From contig CAZSSB010000001.1 of NCBI GenBank assembly GCA_964609245.1, positions 62,001-126,000 on the forward strand: a stretch of 64,000 nt of DNA, read 5' to 3'. This document shows positions 40,656 through 49,456 of this stretch, piece after piece. Position 1 is the stretch's first letter, and each line of letters starts with the position of its first letter. The stretch comes from JAFGCY01 sp964609245 (lineage in GTDB: Bacteria; 4484-113; JAFGCY01). The notes under the pieces were generated by a model. That model made no database searches, was not told the origin of the DNA, and saw only the letters and a program-made list of their open reading frames with translations. The position numbers and the translations under genes are program-made.

Positions 40656-42185
40656 TTAAAACAGGTCCTCATAGGTCTTGGCTCCCGAGTCCAGGAGACC
40701 TGGGTTCTCTATGCAATCCGATATCACGCCGCAAAGCAGCTTGATGCCCCGTTCGATGCGCTCCGAAGTGTTACGGCTGAAGCTGAGCCTCAGTGCCGGT
40801 GCATCGCGGCGATCCGGCATCACGAACGCCGCCGGCACGAAGTCGACTCCTGCCTGCCGCGCCAGGGTCAGCAATGGCACGGATTTGATCTGCTCGGGCA
40901 GCTCCAGCCAGACGCTGAAACCGCCGTGCGGCACCCGAAAGCGGCAGCCGTCCGGCAGCTCACTGAGCAGCGTGGCACACATCACATCGCGGCGCTGCTT
41001 GTAGGCCTTGTTGGCACGTCGCAGATGCCGGGTGAAATGTCCGCGTTCAATCAGATCGTGCAGCAACACCTGCAGGAAGAAGCTGTCACTCTGGTCCGAA
41101 CCCGTCTTGGCGCGCAGCAGGGGAACACTGATCGCGGCCGGACAGGTGATCCAGCCAACGCGCAGCCCCGGCAGGAAGACCTTGCTGAAGGTGCCGATGT
41201 GGATCACGTAGCCGCCCTGGTCGAGGCGTTTGAGCGGCGGATCGACCGGGCCGTCGTAGCGCAGCAGGCGCGCCCAGTCGTCCTCCACCACCGGCACGCG
41301 GTGGCTCATCGCAAGGTGCATCAGCCGTTCACGACGCTCCGGTGACATGCAGATGCCGGTCGGATTGTGAAAAGTCGGAACCGTGACGATTGCCTTGACC
41401 TCATCGCGCTTCAGTATGCCGGCCAGGTAGTCAGTGTCCATGCCATGGTCGTCGATCGGGATGGGCACGTAGTCTATGTTGCGGGAGATCAGCAGGTTGA
41501 GCAGACCGCTGTAGGTGGGTGACTCGATCGCGACGGCCTGGCCGGGCTTGAGCAGAAAATCCAGCACCAGCGCCAGCGCACGCTGAAAGCCCCCGGTCAG
41601 GATGATGTCGTTCTCGCCCTGCGCCATCGGTACGCCGGCCAGTGCCATCTCTCTCTCGAGATGCTCTACAAGTGGCTGGTAGCCCTGGGGATGGCCGATG
41701 TCGAAGAAGAACTGCTCCGGATTCCACAGCATGTTGGTCGTGGATTGCTTGATCCGGTCGAAGGGGAACAGCTCCGGGTCGGGGTAGGCCTGAGTGAAGC
41801 GGATCATCTCGCTGCTGCCCCGGCTGACCGGCATCATGAAGAACTCGCTGCGGAAGTCGTAGGGGTCCCACCGCATCGGCGGGTAGTCGCCGAGGCTTGG
41901 ACCCAACTCATCGTGGGTGCGCAGGTTCACACCGTTGCCGCCCTGCGGCTGGGCGGCAATGAAGGTGCCGCTGCCCCGCCGCGACTCGACCACACCGTGC
42001 GCCGCCAGCTCGTCATAGGCCAGATCAACGGTGTTCTTGGACACCCCGAGCTCCTCGGCCAGCTGCCGTACGCTGGGCAGGCGTGTGCCAACGGGCAGCA
42101 GACCGTCACGGACCAGCGTTTCTATCTGGTCGCGAATCTGCTCGTACAGCGGCTCGGTCGCCGCTCTGTTGATCTCGAGGTTCAT
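40656..42185 (-). CDS. MocR/PdxR-type GntR regulator with aminotransferase domain
   Basis: A 509-residue transcription regulator of the MocR subfamily. The N-terminal GntR winged helix (about 8-78: PLYEQIRDQIETLVRDG, LPSVRQLAEELGVSKNTVDL, GSGTFIA) is joined by a linker to a class I aminotransferase-like domain with TFHNPTGICMSPERR, VVEDDWARLLRYDG and the PLP lysine K335 in HIGTFSKVFLPGLRVGW. Such proteins sense amino acids, vitamin B6 or related compounds and usually act on adjacent genes. Here the adjacent, co-transcribed gene encodes an exported EF-hand lipoprotein, an unusual partner. ATG at 42185; GTG at 42188 is an alternative. No Shine-Dalgarno is visible. Confidence 0.9.
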   Translation of the reverse strand: MNLEINRAATEPLYEQIRDQIETLVRDGLLPVGTRLPSVRQLAEELGVSKNTVDLAYDELAAHGVVESRRGSGTFIAAQPQGGNGVNLRTHDELGPSLGDYPPMRWDPYDFRSEFFMMPVSRGSSEMIRFTQAYPDPELFPFDRIKQSTTNMLWNPEQFFFDIGHPQGYQPLVEHLEREMALAGVPMAQGENDIILTGGFQRALALVLDFLLKPGQAVAIESPTYSGLLNLLISRNIDYVPIPIDDHGMDTDYLAGILKRDEVKAIVTVPTFHNPTGICMSPERRERLMHLAMSHRVPVVEDDWARLLRYDGPVDPPLKRLDQGGYVIHIGTFSKVFLPGLRVGWITCPAAISVPLLRAKTGSDQSDSFFLQVLLHDLIERGHFTRHLRRANKAYKQRRDVMCATLLSELPDGCRFRVPHGGFSVWLELPEQIKSVPLLTLARQAGVDFVPAAFVMPDRRDAPALRLSFSRNTSERIERGIKLLCGVISDCIENPGLLDSGAKTYEDLF

Positions 42186-42722
42186 CACCAGTCAGCCCAG
42201 ATACCATTGGTGCCCCAATAGCCTGGGGTTAAGTATTGCACAAATCTGTCTGGGACACAAGTACGACAGGCGGACTATGGCAGGGGACACTTCGATGCTG
42301 AGCTGAGCTTGTGGAAGCGAGTGGAGTTCCGCTCGACGCGCTTCAATGCTGGGTGGATGCAGCCATTTAACCAAGGCTTAAGATTGTCACTGTTTAGAAT
42401 CAGTTAAATTGTCCCTTGCTCTCAGGCGGATAGCGCCTTAGACTCATCTCAGTTCGGCATGCGTGGCATAGCGTAGCCGGCCTGCCGGAGCCTGGAAAGC
42501 AGGCCTCGGGGATAACGGTACAACTGATCGGGCTGGTGCTGGGAAGCGCGGGGCGCCGTAGGGAGAATGCCTCATCTGAGCGAGTGGCATAGATGAATGC
42601 TGCCGCTGCAGTCCAAGCCCACAGATGTCGGACTGGTCGTTTGGTCGCTGACATGGGCGCACCGGGGCGTCCGTGGGACCGTTACTGGTTTATTGATATT
42701 GGCCGTAGGGAGGACCGAAGTT
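42186..42722. other. Long intergenic region between divergent genes
   Basis: The left end must carry the MocR promoter on the minus strand and the right end the promoter and leader of the aromatic-rich lipoprotein. Small hairpins are visible at 42424-42438 (AGGCG/CGCCT) and 42479-42505 (GGCCTG/CAGGCC). I compared the region by eye with the conserved cores of c-di-GMP, cobalamin, SAM and TPP riboswitches and found no match. No reading frame with a start signal is seen. Confidence 0.4.
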
Positions 42723-43901
42723 ATGAAGAAGTTCCTGCTGATTTCCATCGCGATGGTTGTTGGCCTGTGGCTGCTGGCCGGCTGCGCCGGGGGGTCCAGC
42801 ATTGCTGATCCCGAAGCCGGTGCCCTGGTGGCTAAGCCGGAGGGTAGCGACAAGGGAGCTGCGTCGCTGTTCGATGATCCAACTCCGGCTGACCCGGTCT
42901 GGCGCTGGTGCATGATGTATGGCCAGCACTACAAGTACGGCGGCGCGAAGCTGGTGATGGAGACCGACGCCGACGGCAACGAGTGGTGGTACATGAAGTA
43001 CTGGCTTACGCCGGAAGCCCTCGCTGCCGGCTGGATGTTCTGCGACGCCCACGTGTATGCCGGCGACGATCCGCCCACCAAGGGCAGTCCTGGCAAGTTC
43101 CCCTACAAGTGGGACTGGGAAGGCGATCCCGACGAACTGACCACCACGGTCATGTTGCCTCTCGGGGACTGGTCGCCGTCGGACGGCGGCGACTACCTGG
43201 CGATCCACGCCACCATCTGCCGCGGGCACTGGGAAGTCGATCCCAAGACTGGCGCGGAGTACTGGGTCGAGGACGCTAACGAAACCGGCTGGGGCGGCTA
43301 CTGCAGCAAGTACGATGACGCCGCGGACTGGGATGGCTACTGGAAGAAGTGGGGTGGCTGGGTCTACACGGCCTCCGGCAAGGGCCTGCCGGTCTTCGAT
43401 CCCGTCATGGAGAAGTGCTACACGGCCACGCATTACGGGCCGTTCAGCTATTGGCGCGTCCGCTTCGCAACGGAGGACTGGTACCCGTTCCCGGGCGGCA
43501 ATGACTGGGTGGGCTGGTGCACCGATCCGCGCACTATGTACAGCGGTCGGCAGTACTGCGTGGATGTGTACTCATCTTACGATCCGACGCTGCCTGCCTA
43601 CGCGCAGAGCGATAACTGGGAGTTCATCTCTTACATGATCGACATGCGCAACAAGGGCGCGGCGCCGTTCGACAAGACCTGGAGCAACAACTACTGGAAG
43701 GACCGCTTCCAGGAGGCGGTCTGGTACTTCAAGTACGGAACCAGCAACTACTCGCCTGCGGCAGGCTCGTATGCATGGACCTTCATCAATGATGCGATCG
43801 CCAATGGCGACAACTACGTGCCGGGTCCCGGCGACTGGTATGCGGTGATCCTCTGGCCGCGCGGCAGTTTCCAGATGAATATCATCGAAGTCGATCCTTA
43901 G
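42723..43901 (+). CDS. Aromatic-rich secreted lipoprotein
   Basis: A 392-residue lipoprotein (LAGC, Cys21) unusually rich in Trp, Tyr, Gly and Asp. After a linker, a segment of about 150 residues shows a pattern met in secreted bacterial proteins: AGWMFCDAHVYAGDDPP, GSPGKFPYKWDW, TTTVMLPLGDW and GDYLAIHATICRGHWEV. The rest has WGGYCSKYDD, DWYPFPGGNDWVGWC and eight cysteines in all, allowing disulfides. GGGAGGA lies nine bases before the ATG at 42723; upstream in-frame codons have no export signal at the right place. Function unknown. A strong terminator follows. Confidence 0.75.
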   Translation: MKKFLLISIAMVVGLWLLAGCAGGSSIADPEAGALVAKPEGSDKGAASLFDDPTPADPVWRWCMMYGQHYKYGGAKLVMETDADGNEWWYMKYWLTPEALAAGWMFCDAHVYAGDDPPTKGSPGKFPYKWDWEGDPDELTTTVMLPLGDWSPSDGGDYLAIHATICRGHWEVDPKTGAEYWVEDANETGWGGYCSKYDDAADWDGYWKKWGGWVYTASGKGLPVFDPVMEKCYTATHYGPFSYWRVRFATEDWYPFPGGNDWVGWCTDPRTMYSGRQYCVDVYSSYDPTLPAYAQSDNWEFISYMIDMRNKGAAPFDKTWSNNYWKDRFQEAVWYFKYGTSNYSPAAGSYAWTFINDAIANGDNYVPGPGDWYAVILWPRGSFQMNIIEVDP

Positions 43902-43926
43902 GATCGATCCACAACATTGCCGGTGA

Positions 43927-43958
43927 GGGGCGGGGCTTGACCCCGCCCCGTTTGTATT
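43927..43958 (+). terminator. Rho-independent terminator
   Basis: Perfect 9-bp stem GGGGCGGGG/CCCCGCCCC (43927-43935 with 43941-43949), 5-base loop, followed by GTTTGTATT. Confidence 0.8.
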
Positions 43959-43970
43959 GACGGCACGCGG

Positions 43971-46385
43971 CTAGTAGTAGATCGCGAAGTGGATTCCTTC
44001 CTGTGAAGCTGCGTTGGTGCTGAAGGCGATCCCGGGCCGGCCGCCGATGTCCGCCAGCGATGCGTCGGTCTGACCGCAGGCGTGCTCCGAGACCAGTTCG
44101 GTGGCGGGCGGCCAGGCGTCGCCGGTTGAATCGAGGGCCTGCTTGTAGTACAGGTTCTTCAGCCCCAGGCCGTTGTCCGCTCCACCGGCATAGGCCGCCG
44201 CGGGCCGCCCGTCGACAACCGCGATGGTGTCGCCGGTCATCAGGAACTGCAGCGAGTCGATGTGGACGCGGTGCTCGCTGTCCCAACTGGAGCCAGTGGC
44301 GTTATCCGCCCGGATGTAGTACAGCGGCCTGACGCTTTCCGGCAGGAAGTCCTTGTACAGGATCGCCGGCCGGCCGGCAACCTCGATCAGTGAGGGGAAC
44401 CAGGCGAGCACGATCGTGGTGTCGACGGTGACGCTGTTCCAGCTGGTACCGGCGGCGTCGCTGGCCCAGCAGTAGGAGATGCACCAGCCGTTGTCCTCGT
44501 CCTCGTAGCAGATGCCCGGCGCGCCGTTGATATCCGCGAGGTCCATCACGCCGAACACCTCGCTGCTGACCAGCGTGGGGTCCGCCCAGCTGATGCCGTC
44601 CGGGGCGCTGGCCCGGCGGTAGACGTAGCCGTCCGGCGGGCCGCTCATAGTCCCGTAGGTCACCGTCGGGTTGCCGTCGATCACCGCCCCGCCGTATGTG
44701 GTGAGCATGACACTGATGTCAGCCGCGTGGATCAGGAATCCCCAGACGTCGCCGTCAGGATCGACGGCGCGGGTGAACGTCAGCCCGCTCGCGGTGTGAT
44801 AGATCACCGCCGGGTTGTCGTCCGTTTCGACAAATACCAGCCAGTCTTCGAAGTCACTGCAGACCACCTTCGGCGTGTCGGTCCAGCTCTCGCCCAGCGC
44901 ATCATCGGCGCGGATGAACTGCACTTCGTCGTCGGCGTGGTTGTAGAACACCACGCCCGGGCGGCCGTTGACGTTCCTGAGGTGGGGGTAATACACCTCT
45001 GTGCTGGCGGCTACCGTGTAGACGTGCCATTCCGCGACAGGCCCACTGAGCAGGATCGTGCACTCGTCGACAGCGGTGGCACCGTCGTTGTCGGTGACGC
45101 GGAGCTTCACCGTGAAATTGCCCCCGTGGGTATAGGTGAAGCTGGCCACCGGCAGGCCCCGCGCCAGCGTTTCCTCGGGCGTGGGACCGTTGTACACGCC
45201 GTCGCCGTCAAGGTCCCACTCGTAGTCCACGATGGTGCCGTCGGGATCTTGGCTCCCCGTGGCGTCGAAATCCGCCATCAATGGTGCATCGCCGGTGGTG
45301 GGAACACCCACGAGGTCCGCCACGGGTGGCAGGTTGCCTTCCTCCGTCACGGTAACAGTCACGTATTCGGTATCCGTCGCGCCGAGGTTGTCCGTGACGC
45401 GCACCACGGTGTCGAAGCTGCCCGCGTTCTCGAAGGTGTGCTGCGCCGTCGGCGTGGCGCCGGTGTCCACCCATTGCCAGCCGTCGCCAGCGCCCGTCCA
45501 GTCCCACTCGTATTTGACGACCAGCCCGTCGGGATCGTGGCTGAGGCTGGCGTCGAAATCCACCGCCAGCGGCACGTCCCCCTCCTGCGGATCGGCGCTG
45601 ATGCTGGCCACCGGCGGGATGTTGGCGGCGGCGGGCAGCTGCACGCGCGAGCTGGGGGTGCCCTCCGCGCTGCCGTCCGTGGGCCGCACCCAGCAGTACA
45701 GCTCCGGCTGAGGCTCCGCCAGCATGAAGGTAAAGCGCTTGCGGTCGGTGACGGTTCCGCCGGCGGCGCTGAACTCCACACTGCCCAGCAGCGTCGCGCC
45801 GCCGTTGCCGTCGCTTGCGGCGGCCGGGTAGTCGCTGGCACTGCTACTACCGTAGACGTTGTAGCCGCTGACCTGGCGACCGAAGCACTGGCCGATCGGC
45901 GTGATGTCGCCAATCGTGATGAAGTCGTTCTGGTCGCCGTCGACGCACGAGACGGCCGTGGCCATGTCGAAGGGTCCCTCGGCATCGAAGTTCTGGCCCA
46001 GCGGCGTGATGTCGCTGACGGTGACGAGGCCGTCCTGGTTGTAGTCGCCAGTGCTGTAGTAGTACCAGCGCAGCGCGGTGCTGCCCTCGTCCCAGCTCAG
46101 CGGGGCGCGCGAGCGGTCGTCCCGGGGCGGCTCGGTGGCGACTTTGCCGCTGCTGAATCGCTCGCTGAGCACGCGGGCCAGTTCTACCTTGAGCTCGTCA
46201 AAGAGAGCCGCATCGGTCCCCGGCGGCGATTCGACCGCGTCCAGTTCCGCCAGCACGTCATCCAGCTGTTGAATCGTCGCGATCGGTGACGGTGAGTCGC
46301 CACCGGCCGGCAGCAGCCTGTGGCCGGAGCACGCGGGAATCAGTAGCAAAAGGCAGAACGAGGCAGCAAGCGGAATGCGCTTCAT
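43971..46385 (-). CDS. Lipoprotein: EF-hand pair, FN3-like, two PKD domains, propeller-like repeats
   Basis: An 804-residue lipoprotein (IPAC, Cys19) that combines the features of the neighbours. N-terminal helical segment (LFDELKVELARVLSERFSSGK, about 61-81); EF loops DYNQDGLVTVSD (114-125) and DGDQNDFITIGD (149-160); FN3-like strands ALRWYYYSTG and GYNVYGSSSASDYP around them; PKD domains at about 258-345 and 349-455 (DFDASLSHDPDG, DFDATGSQDPDG); then propeller-like repeats to the end (VNGRPGVVFYNHADDEVQFI, RPAILYKDFLP, RPGIAFSTNAA). GGAGGAAGG precedes the ATG at 46385. Lipid-anchored and exported by prediction; ligand unknown. Confidence 0.82.
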   Translation of the reverse strand: MKRIPLAASFCLLLLIPACSGHRLLPAGGDSPSPIATIQQLDDVLAELDAVESPPGTDAALFDELKVELARVLSERFSSGKVATEPPRDDRSRAPLSWDEGSTALRWYYYSTGDYNQDGLVTVSDITPLGQNFDAEGPFDMATAVSCVDGDQNDFITIGDITPIGQCFGRQVSGYNVYGSSSASDYPAAASDGNGGATLLGSVEFSAAGGTVTDRKRFTFMLAEPQPELYCWVRPTDGSAEGTPSSRVQLPAAANIPPVASISADPQEGDVPLAVDFDASLSHDPDGLVVKYEWDWTGAGDGWQWVDTGATPTAQHTFENAGSFDTVVRVTDNLGATDTEYVTVTVTEEGNLPPVADLVGVPTTGDAPLMADFDATGSQDPDGTIVDYEWDLDGDGVYNGPTPEETLARGLPVASFTYTHGGNFTVKLRVTDNDGATAVDECTILLSGPVAEWHVYTVAASTEVYYPHLRNVNGRPGVVFYNHADDEVQFIRADDALGESWTDTPKVVCSDFEDWLVFVETDDNPAVIYHTASGLTFTRAVDPDGDVWGFLIHAADISVMLTTYGGAVIDGNPTVTYGTMSGPPDGYVYRRASAPDGISWADPTLVSSEVFGVMDLADINGAPGICYEDEDNGWCISYCWASDAAGTSWNSVTVDTTIVLAWFPSLIEVAGRPAILYKDFLPESVRPLYYIRADNATGSSWDSEHRVHIDSLQFLMTGDTIAVVDGRPAAAYAGGADNGLGLKNLYYKQALDSTGDAWPPATELVSEHACGQTDASLADIGGRPGIAFSTNAASQEGIHFAIYY

Positions 46386-46417
46386 TTCATCCTTCCTCCG
46401 GTGCGCGCCCGGTCGTC

Positions 46418-46423
46418 ATTATA
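46418..46423 (-). promoter_or_regulatory. -10 element TATAAT with conserved leader
   Basis: GGTATAATGAC reads leftward 32 bases before the ATG at 46385; the leader shares GCGCGCACCGGAGG with the gene at 36555-38702. Confidence 0.55.
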
Positions 46424-46515
46424 CCGCCGCGGACCCAGCGTGGTGCCTGCAGCGGCCGGGCTGCGGCGGCACATGGCCCGCCACTTCAGGATCAAGTACG
46501 CAGCGATTCCGCTTC

Positions 46516-46544
46516 TTGACATGTGCTGCAAACGCTGATACATT
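46516..46544 (+). promoter_or_regulatory. Sigma-70-type promoter of perR
   Basis: Perfect -35 TTGACA (46516-46521), 17-nt spacer, -10 TACATT (46539-46544). This is the only promoter in the window where I see a consensus -35. Confidence 0.6.
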
Positions 46545-46578
46545 ACTACCTGCTAATTACTCGCAGATAGGAACGACT

Positions 46579-47037
46579 GTGAATGTAGACAGCAGTGAGG
46601 TCGAGCACAGGATCGAGCATTTCAAGGGTGTCGCAAGGAAGGCCGGCGTCAAGCTGACCCACCAGCGGCTTGAGATCTTCCGCGAGGTCGCCGCCAGCGT
46701 TGATCACCCGAGCGCTGATGCCGTGTTGCAGGCGCTTAAACCCAGGATGCCGACGCTGTCGCATGACACGGTGTACAGGACGCTCTGGCTGCTCAGCGAT
46801 CTGGGACTGGTCTCAACGCTGGGGCCCAGGCGAGAGAGCGTTCGCTTCGATGCGAACCTCGTACCCCACCATCACTACATCTGCGTTCGCTGCGGCTTGA
46901 CTCGCGACTTCGAGAGCAGAGAGCTGAACGCGCTTCGCATTCCGGAGTCGGTGTCCGAGTTCGGCAGCGTCAACGCCGCGCATGTGGAGGTGCGTGGCGT
47001 GTGCAGTCGCTGCATGAAAGAGCGGAACGAGGAGTAG
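46579..47037 (+). CDS. perR: Fur-family regulator, PerR-like
   Basis: A 152-residue Fur-family metalloregulator. The winged helix (RKAGVKLTHQRLEIFREVA, TLSHDTVYRTLWLLSDLGLV) is followed by a dimerisation domain with HHHYICVRCG and VCSRC, giving the structural zinc cysteines C102, C105, C142 and C145. DFES after CGLTR puts Asp at the position that distinguishes PerR from Fur. Its location directly before katG supports peroxide sensing through metal-catalysed histidine oxidation. GTG start at 46579 with AGGAAC upstream. It probably represses katG and itself; I could not identify a clear Per box. Confidence 0.85.
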   Translation: MNVDSSEVEHRIEHFKGVARKAGVKLTHQRLEIFREVAASVDHPSADAVLQALKPRMPTLSHDTVYRTLWLLSDLGLVSTLGPRRESVRFDANLVPHHHYICVRCGLTRDFESRELNALRIPESVSEFGSVNAAHVEVRGVCSRCMKERNEE

Positions 47038-47042
47038 GGGGT

Positions 47043-47048
47043 TACAAT
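47043..47048 (+). promoter_or_regulatory. -10 element TACAAT before katG
   Basis: TTACAAT, just after the perR stop and 39 bases before the katG ATG. It allows katG expression apart from read-through from perR. Confidence 0.4.
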
Positions 47049-47086
47049 GTCATTCAGAGCTGAGAGGAAAAGAAGGAGCATATAAT

Positions 47087-49279
47087 ATGGGCAAAGACAC
47101 CAAGCGTTCGATGTCGGGTGGCATCCATGAGCACGCTGCGGGCGGGGGAACGACGATCCGGGACTGGTGGCCGAACCAGTTGCGGCTCGACATCCTCCAC
47201 CAGCATTCAGCGAAGTCCAATCCCATGGGCGAGGACTTCAACTACGCGGAGGAGTTCAAGAAGCTCAACTACGCGGCCCTGAAGACGGACCTGCAGAAGC
47301 TGATGACGGATTCGCAGGACTGGTGGCCGGCGGACTTCGGGCACTACGGGCCCTTCTTCATCCGCATGGCCTGGCACAGCGCCGGCACCTACCGTGTCGG
47401 TGATGGGCGAGGCGGCGGTGGCCGGGGCCAGCAGCGTTTCGCGCCGCTGAGCGCCTGGCCCGACAACGCGAACCTCGACAAGGCGCGGCGCCTGCTCTGG
47501 CCCATCAAGCAGAAGTACGGCGACAGCATCTCCTGGGCCGACCTGATGATCCTCGCCGGCAACGTGGCCCTGGAGTCGATGGGGTTCAAGACCTTCGGCT
47601 TTGCCGGCGGCCGCGAAGACGTCTGGGAGCCGGATGAGGACGTCTACTGGGGCAAGGAGGAGGAGTGGCTTGCCGACAAGCGCTACAGCGGCGACCGCGA
47701 CCTGGAGAACCCTCTCGCAGCCGTGCAGATGGGCCTGATCTATGTCAACCCGGAAGGCCCGGGCGGCAACCCGGATCCGATCGCGGCTGCGAAGGACATC
47801 CGCGAGACCTTCGCGCGGATGGCGATGAACGACGAGGAGACGGTGGCGTTGATCGCTGGCGGTCACTCCTTCGGTAAGTGCCACGGTGCCGGCGACGCCG
47901 CCCATGTAGGACCGGACCCGGAAGCCGCCCCGATCGAGGCGCAGGGCCTGGGCTGGATCAGCAGCCACGGTTCCGGCAAGGGCGGCGATACGATCTCCGG
48001 CGGTCCGGAAGTGACCTGGACCAACACGCCGACGCAGTGGAGCAACAACTTCTTCAGGATTCTCTTCGAATACGAATGGGAGCTGACGAAGAGCCCGGCC
48101 GGCGTGCAGCAGTGGAAGCCGAAGGGCGGCGCCGGCGAAGGCACCGTGCCCCACGCCCATGATCCGAACCAGCGCATCGCACCCAACATGCTGACCACGG
48201 ACCTGTCGCTGCGTTTCGATCCCGCCTACGAGAAGATCTCGCGGCGCTTCCTGGAGAACCCGGATGAGTTCGCCGACGCCTTCGCCCGCGCGTGGTTCAA
48301 ACTGACCCACCGGGACATGGGTCCGCGCTCGCGCTACCTCGGACCGGAGGCTCCGGCCGAAGAGCTGATCTGGCAGGACCCCATTCCGGCGGTTGACCAC
48401 GAGCTGATCGACGCGAAGGACATCGCCGCCCTCAAGGCCAAGCTTCTCGCATCTGGTCTGTCCATCTCGGAACTGGTTACGACCGCCTGGGCCTCCGCCT
48501 CAACGTTCCGCGGCGGCGACAAACGCGGCGGTGCGAACGGCGCCCGCATTCGACTAGCCCCCCAGAACAACTGGGACGCCAACCAGCCCAAGCAGCTTGC
48601 CAAGGTGCTAAAGACACTCGAAGGGATCCAGCAGGAGTTCAACGGCGCGCAGTCCGGTGGCAAGCAGGTGTCCATGGCCGACTTGATCGTCCTGGGCGGA
48701 TGCGCGGCGGTCGAGCAAGCGGCGAAGAGCGCCGGGCATAAGGTGGAAGTCCCCTTCGCACCGGGTCGCATGGACGCGTCGGAGAAGCAGACCGATGTGG
48801 AAGGGTTTGCCCCGCTCGAGCCGGTCGCGGACGGTTTCCGTAACTACCTCAAGAGCCGGTTCAGCGTGACGGCTGAGGAACTGCTGCTGGACAAGGCCCA
48901 GCAATTGACCCTGACCGCGCCGGAGATGACGGTCCTGGTCGGCGGCCTGCGGGTCCTGGGCGCCAACCATGGGCAGTCCCCGCACGGCGTGTTCACCGAG
49001 CGTCCCGAGACGCTCTCCAACGACTTCTTCGTGAACCTGCTCGACATGGGCACGGAGTGGAAGGCGACGAAGGACCCCGAGGTGTTCGAAGGACGCGACC
49101 GGGCTACCGGCGAAGTCAAGTGGACCGGCACGCGGGTCGATCTCGTCTTCGGCTCGAATTCGCAGCTGCGGGCCATCGCGGAGGTCTATGCCTGTGACGG
49201 AGCTGAGGAAAAACTGGCGCGTGACTTCGTCGCGGCGTGGAGCAAGGTGATGAACCTCGACCGCTTCGACCTGCGCTGA
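47087..49279 (+). CDS. katG: Catalase-peroxidase KatG
   Basis: A 730-residue bifunctional heme catalase-peroxidase that removes hydrogen peroxide. Distal site R93, W96, H97 (RMAWHSAGTYR) and proximal heme ligand H260 (AGGHSFGKCHGAG) are present, as are Y219 and M245, which with W96 form the Trp-Tyr-Met adduct needed for catalase activity. Both N-terminal (catalytic) and C-terminal (non-heme) halves are complete. There is no signal peptide, so it is cytoplasmic. AAGGAG lies eight bases before the ATG. The 49-base gap to perR suggests an operon. It ends in TGA, evidence that TGA is a normal stop here. Confidence 0.97.
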   Translation: MGKDTKRSMSGGIHEHAAGGGTTIRDWWPNQLRLDILHQHSAKSNPMGEDFNYAEEFKKLNYAALKTDLQKLMTDSQDWWPADFGHYGPFFIRMAWHSAGTYRVGDGRGGGGRGQQRFAPLSAWPDNANLDKARRLLWPIKQKYGDSISWADLMILAGNVALESMGFKTFGFAGGREDVWEPDEDVYWGKEEEWLADKRYSGDRDLENPLAAVQMGLIYVNPEGPGGNPDPIAAAKDIRETFARMAMNDEETVALIAGGHSFGKCHGAGDAAHVGPDPEAAPIEAQGLGWISSHGSGKGGDTISGGPEVTWTNTPTQWSNNFFRILFEYEWELTKSPAGVQQWKPKGGAGEGTVPHAHDPNQRIAPNMLTTDLSLRFDPAYEKISRRFLENPDEFADAFARAWFKLTHRDMGPRSRYLGPEAPAEELIWQDPIPAVDHELIDAKDIAALKAKLLASGLSISELVTTAWASASTFRGGDKRGGANGARIRLAPQNNWDANQPKQLAKVLKTLEGIQQEFNGAQSGGKQVSMADLIVLGGCAAVEQAAKSAGHKVEVPFAPGRMDASEKQTDVEGFAPLEPVADGFRNYLKSRFSVTAEELLLDKAQQLTLTAPEMTVLVGGLRVLGANHGQSPHGVFTERPETLSNDFFVNLLDMGTEWKATKDPEVFEGRDRATGEVKWTGTRVDLVFGSNSQLRAIAEVYACDGAEEKLARDFVAAWSKVMNLDRFDLR

Positions 49280-49308
49280 GCGCACCGAACAAGTTGCACT
49301 CGATGATT

Positions 49309-49350
49309 GACCGCGCCCTGGTCGGCAAGCACTGCGGCTGGGGCGCGGTC
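49309..49350 (+). terminator. Hairpin after katG
   Basis: GACCGCGCCC (49309-49318) pairs with GGGCGCGGTC (49341-49350). The loop is 22 bases and there is no T-run. Confidence 0.45.
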
Positions 49351-49442
49351 ATGATGCTCGGTATCGCAATCAGCAGGATGCCCAGGCAGTGGTTCGCGCT
49401 GACTCGGGCGCGGCGCGGCAAGGGCAGAGGGAGCGCAGCGGC

Positions 49443-49448
49443 TACAAT
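49443..49448 (+). promoter_or_regulatory. -10 element TACAAT, leaderless-type start
   Basis: TACAAT with eight bases before the GTG at 49457 (14 before an in-frame ATG at 49463). Confidence 0.4.
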
Positions 49449-49456
49449 CATCGCCG

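Noticed and set aside
42186..42722. Riboswitch upstream of the aromatic-rich lipoprotein
   Set aside because: No conserved core of the c-di-GMP, cobalamin, SAM or TPP classes could be found by eye; only generic hairpins.
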